A program made the translations under genes and the position numbers. The notes below the pieces were generated by a model. It ran no database searches. It was not told the origin of the DNA and worked only from the letters and a program-made list of their open reading frames with translations. DNA of 64,000 bases from positions 3,138,723 to 3,202,722 of the forward strand of contig NC_045145.1 in the NCBI RefSeq assembly GCF_008831285.2. The letters are read 5' to 3'. Positions 63,881-64,000 of this stretch are shown in pieces. The first letter of the stretch is position 1; every line of letters begins with the position of its first letter. This DNA comes from Nymphaea colorata. Lineage: Eukaryota > Streptophyta > Magnoliopsida > Nymphaeales > Nymphaeaceae.

Positions 63881-64000
63881 CAAATCACCTTTAGAACATC
63901 AAATCTCGTTATGTCCACCGCCCATCTGGACGGTTCCCTCTTCGTCTTATGGGCGACCGCAGTGGAAAGTAAGTTTCTTTGGGAAAATGTTTCTCTCCCA

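Overview
This is nuclear DNA from a flowering plant. The evidence is three intron-rich plant genes (an EDR2-like DUF1336 protein, a group I WRKY factor with the family's conserved intron, and the SEC61 alpha translocon subunit), a Ty1/copia retrotransposon primed by an initiator-Met-tRNA-type site, hAT-like and Tourist-like MITEs, and very AT-rich spacers full of (TA)n and (CT)n microsatellites. The sequence does not identify the species, and I could not decide whether it is monocot, eudicot or an early-diverging lineage.

Layout. 1-28,000 is a gene-free repeat landscape. It holds two duplicated segments (about 0.8 kb at 1-765, 13579-14350 and a decayed third copy at 2526-3125; about 1 kb at 5485-5707 plus 10696-11477 and again at 12228-13290). 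A 981-bp non-autonomous hAT element with a perfect 8-bp target duplication lies at 995-1975. A degenerate copia element (5708-10692) has inserted into one copy of the 1-kb duplication; the other copy keeps the empty site at about 12446. Several short MITE families and a SINE-like family follow. 28,050-38,030 is the EDR2-like gene (+, nine coding exons, 597 aa). 38,031-49,000 is a second repeat-rich spacer with more MITEs. 49,500-55,554 is the WRKY gene (+, four coding exons, 541 aa). 58,003-62,034 is the SEC61 alpha coding sequence (-, six coding exons, 477 aa), with a 5'-leader intron reaching about 63,450-63,504 and its promoter near the right edge. WRKY and SEC61 are convergent, with about 2.4 kb between their stop codons.

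How the genes relate. They are not an operon or a cluster; each has its own promoter region. Two of the three belong to families linked to stress or defence signalling (EDR2-like and WRKY3/4-like), and the third is a housekeeping secretory-pathway gene. I see no sign that their proximity is functional.

All exon coordinates were derived by hand from GT/AG junctions and reading-frame continuity, and all three models close in frame from ATG to stop. I found no convincing new gene system. The most informative signals are the nested transposon history and several short hAT-like families whose 8-bp target duplications can be read directly from the sequence.
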